From positions 1 to 6,852 of the forward strand of contig DAIDBB010000086.1 in the NCBI GenBank assembly GCA_027310325.1: a stretch of 6,852 nucleotides of DNA. The letters are read 5' to 3'. Source of the DNA: a bacterium (GTDB taxonomy: Bacteria; Desulfobacterota; GWC2-55-46). Shown piece by piece: positions 5,840 through 6,852 of this stretch. The first letter of the stretch is position 1. Each line of letters starts with the position of its first letter. Position numbers and translations under genes: made by a program. The notes under the pieces were generated by a model. The model had not been told where the DNA came from, ran no database searches, and was given only the letters and a program-made list of their open reading frames with translations.

Positions 5840-6406
5840 TTATCTCTGATAGACCCCCATGGTGGTCGCCTCGGCGAGCACGTGGTCCTTCATCGCCATC
5901 AGGACCTCATTTTTACTCGCCCCGGAGGGCAGTCCAAGCGTATCGACGTCAAGGGCTATCAATTTAAAGTAATACCTGTGGCGGCCGTGCCCCTTGGGCG
6001 GGCAAGGCCCTCCGTAGCCCATCCGGCCGAAATCCGTATGACCGTTCTTAAGGCCGCCTTCGGAGACCGCCTTATTCCCGTCGCCCCTGTTAAGCTTCCT
6101 CGTTGAGGCGGGCAGGTCATAGACTACCCAGTGAGTGAATGTGCCCATCGGCGCGTCCGGGTCCTCCACGATAAGGGCAAAGCTTTTCGTCCCTGCCGGC
6201 GCGTCTTCCCAGGAGACCTCCGGAGAGAGGTCCTCGCCGTCGCAGGTAAACTTTTTGGGTATGCTGTGTCCCTCTGTAAAGTCCGGGCTTTTTATCCTGA
6301 AACCCATCTTCTCACCTCCGTTTGCGTTGAAACCGAAGAATGTCAGTGCCAGTAGAACTCCCGCTAAATAAAAAAGTTTATCGACTCTCCCCGAGTAACG
6401 GCTCAT
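5840..6406 (-). CDS. PEBP / YbhB-YbcL family protein, probably exported
   Basis: The 188-residue protein has the phosphatidylethanolamine-binding-protein fold markers: F-T-C-D-G-E-D-L-S-P (53-62), EDPDAP (81-86), H-W-V-V-Y-D-L-P (92-99) and GPCPPKGHGRHRYYF (133-147), which form the anion-binding pocket. Bacterial members (YbhB, YbcL) have no firmly set function; YbcL is periplasmic and YbhB cytoplasmic in E. coli. The first 31 residues look like a signal peptide or anchor: basic MSRYSGRVDK, then hydrophobic LFYLAGVLLALTFFGF, then N-A-N-G-G; no lipobox Cys is present. ATG 6406 has AGGAGG (6417-6412) five bases upstream. An in-frame GTG at 6424 is less likely, since it would turn that site into coding sequence. 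A second start at 6307 (Met34) has an even better ribosome binding site and would give a 155-residue cytoplasmic form. Confidence 0.9.
   Translation of the reverse strand: MSRYSGRVDKLFYLAGVLLALTFFGFNANGGEKMGFRIKSPDFTEGHSIPKKFTCDGEDLSPEVSWEDAPAGTKSFALIVEDPDAPMGTFTHWVVYDLPASTRKLNRGDGNKAVSEGGLKNGHTDFGRMGYGGPCPPKGHGRHRYYFKLIALDVDTLGLPSGASKNEVLMAMKDHVLAEATTMGVYQR
6312..6319 (-). promoter_or_regulatory. Internal near-perfect Shine-Dalgarno site in the PEBP gene
   Basis: On the minus strand GGAGGTGA (6319-6312) is followed by ATG at 6307, with seven bases between GGAGG and ATG. The eight bases fully complement the usual 16S rRNA 3' end. The ATG codes Met34 in M-G-F-R-I-K-S-P-D-F, which is where signal-less family members typically begin. 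Confidence 0.55.
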
Positions 6407-6411
6407 GGCCC

Positions 6412-6417
6412 CCTCCT
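6412..6417 (-). promoter_or_regulatory. Ribosome binding site for the full-length PEBP start
   Basis: AGGAGG on the minus strand (6417-6412) lies five bases before ATG 6406. It favours that start over the in-frame GTG at 6424. Confidence 0.6.
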
Positions 6418-6431
6418 CTATCACTATACAA

Positions 6432-6459
6432 ATTCTATATAGAAATTCCCAAATTGCAA
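6432..6459 (-). promoter_or_regulatory. Possible sigma70-type promoter for the PEBP gene
   Basis: On the minus strand TTGCAA (6459-6454, four of six matches to TTGACA) and TAGAAT (6437-6432, five of six to TATAAT) are separated by 16 bases, placing a start near 6424. The -10 overlaps a 12-bp palindrome. In an AT-rich stretch such matches arise easily by chance. Confidence 0.35.
6433..6444. repeat. 12-bp perfect palindrome in the divergent intergenic region
   Basis: TTCTATATAGAA is a perfect inverted repeat, overlapping the proposed -10 of the PEBP gene and about 65 bases upstream of the lipid-kinase -10. Its position would suit a dimeric repressor site, but AT-rich palindromes of this size can be incidental. 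Confidence 0.4.
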
Positions 6460-6484
6460 CCTTTCCATTTTTTATAAACGCTCG

Positions 6485-6513
6485 TGGAATTGAGAGATCA
6501 ATAGTAATATAAT
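6485..6513 (+). promoter_or_regulatory. Possible promoter for the lipid kinase gene
   Basis: A consensus TATAAT occurs at 6508-6513. At 17-bp spacing the -35 is TGGAAT (6485-6490), only three of six to TTGACA. Transcription would begin near 6520, right at the Shine-Dalgarno sequence, giving an unusually short leader. Confidence 0.4.
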
Positions 6514-6519
6514 CGTCCG

Positions 6520-6524
6520 GGAGG
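6520..6524 (+). promoter_or_regulatory. Ribosome binding site for the lipid kinase TTG start
   Basis: GGAGG at 6520-6524 lies five bases before TTG 6530. It supports this start, which also gives the expected family N-terminus directly before V-L-F-I-I-N-P. Confidence 0.6.
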
Positions 6525-6529
6525 CTTGC

Positions 6530-6852
6530 TTGAAGGTCCTTTTTATAATAAATCCCGCAGCCGGCGGACTTAAATCCGGCAGAAATCTGATTGAGGCGAT
6601 AAGAAACACCCTTCGATCCGAGGAGAGGGACTTCGAGATAGAAGTCCCCCCTTCCAGGGAAAGCGCGAGAGAGCTTTCAAACGTTGCCGTCCGGGAGGGT
6701 TATGACGCGGTATTCGCGTGCGGCGGGGATGGCACCATAAATGACGTAGCTTCAGGGCTTGTGGCAACAGATACCGCCCTTGGCATAATCCCGGCTGGTT
6801 CAGGAAACGGCCTCGGAAAGTCGCTCGGCATCCCTGAGGACCCGGGGGCCGC
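6530..6852 (+). CDS. Diacylglycerol/lipid kinase family protein, N-terminal part (3' end outside window)
   Basis: The 107 visible residues match the catalytic domain of DagK/YegS/sphingosine-kinase-type lipid kinases. I-I-N-P-A-A-G-G (6-13) is the first nucleotide-binding element, CGGDGTINDVASGL (64-77) holds the GGDGT phosphate-binding motif, and GIIPAGSGNGLGKSLGI (85-101) is the G-T-x-N-x-x-A-like element. The family phosphorylates diacylglycerol or related lipids at the cytoplasmic membrane face; the true lipid cannot be told from this fragment. TTG is chosen as start because GGAGG lies five bases upstream and the in-frame stop at 6491 leaves no better option. The gene diverges from the PEBP gene across an AT-rich spacer. 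The C-terminal substrate domain lies beyond the window. Confidence 0.9.
   Translation, partial: MKVLFIINPAAGGLKSGRNLIEAIRNTLRSEERDFEIEVPPSRESARELSNVAVREGYDAVFACGGDGTINDVASGLVATDTALGIIPAGSGNGLGKSLGIPEDPGA

Noticed and set aside
5822..5842. TAAGG...CCTTA and GGCC-TGA-GGCC pairing as a bidirectional terminator between convergent pyrD and PEBP genes
   Set aside because: The position is attractive, but the stems are short or mismatched and neither strand has a T tract after them.
6490..6513. TTGAGA (6490-6495) as the -35 for TATAAT 6508-6513
   Set aside because: The spacer is only 12 bases, too short for a sigma70 promoter; the weaker TGGAAT at 17-bp spacing was used instead.
1..6852. CRISPR arrays, tRNA or rRNA genes, insertion sequences, attachment sites
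   Set aside because: No regularly spaced repeats, tRNA-like cloverleaf, rRNA segment, transposase or flanking terminal repeats were seen; almost all bases are covered by ordinary genes.

Overview
The window is gene-dense bacterial DNA, GC-rich in its coding parts, with short intergenic gaps, ATGA stop/start overlaps and several TTG starts. Frequent ATA (Ile) and AGG (Arg) codons, class 1B pyrimidine genes, a pyruvoyl-type arginine decarboxylase and a PmtA-like methyltransferase would fit an uncultured Desulfobacterota- or Nitrospirota-like bacterium. That placement is inference only; no marker gene here fixes the taxon.

Layout: (1) 1-247 is the 3' end of a pyruvoyl-dependent arginine decarboxylase, with a probable intrinsic terminator over its stop codon. 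(2) 329-3563 is a compact plus-strand set: two tandem, diverged D-Ala-D-Ala-ligase-like ATP-grasp enzymes (overlapping by ATGA), a GNAT acetyltransferase and a PmtA-like SAM methyltransferase. An 11-codon mini-ORF exactly bridges ligase 2 and the GNAT gene. (3) 3622-5831 continues on the same strand with a RimI-type acetyltransferase, pyrK and pyrD, the two subunits of NAD-dependent class 1B dihydroorotate dehydrogenase. (4) 5840-6406 is a convergent minus-strand gene for a PEBP/YbhB-YbcL-family protein with a predicted signal peptide and a second, internal start carrying a near-perfect Shine-Dalgarno sequence. (5) An AT-rich divergent intergenic region follows, holding a 12-bp palindrome and promoter-like elements. 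(6) From 6530 a diacylglycerol/lipid kinase family gene runs off the right edge.

The pyrK-pyrD pair is the clearest functional unit (electron transfer from dihydroorotate to NAD+ in UMP synthesis). The most intriguing block is the ATP-grasp pair with its GNAT and methyltransferase. Both ligases keep the ATP-grasp Mg-binding residues but have Trp where E. coli DdlB has Tyr216, and both lack the canonical C-terminal substrate-binding motif. They may therefore make an amide or peptide bond other than D-Ala-D-Ala, with the neighbouring transferases as possible tailoring enzymes. This is a hypothesis from motifs and gene order.
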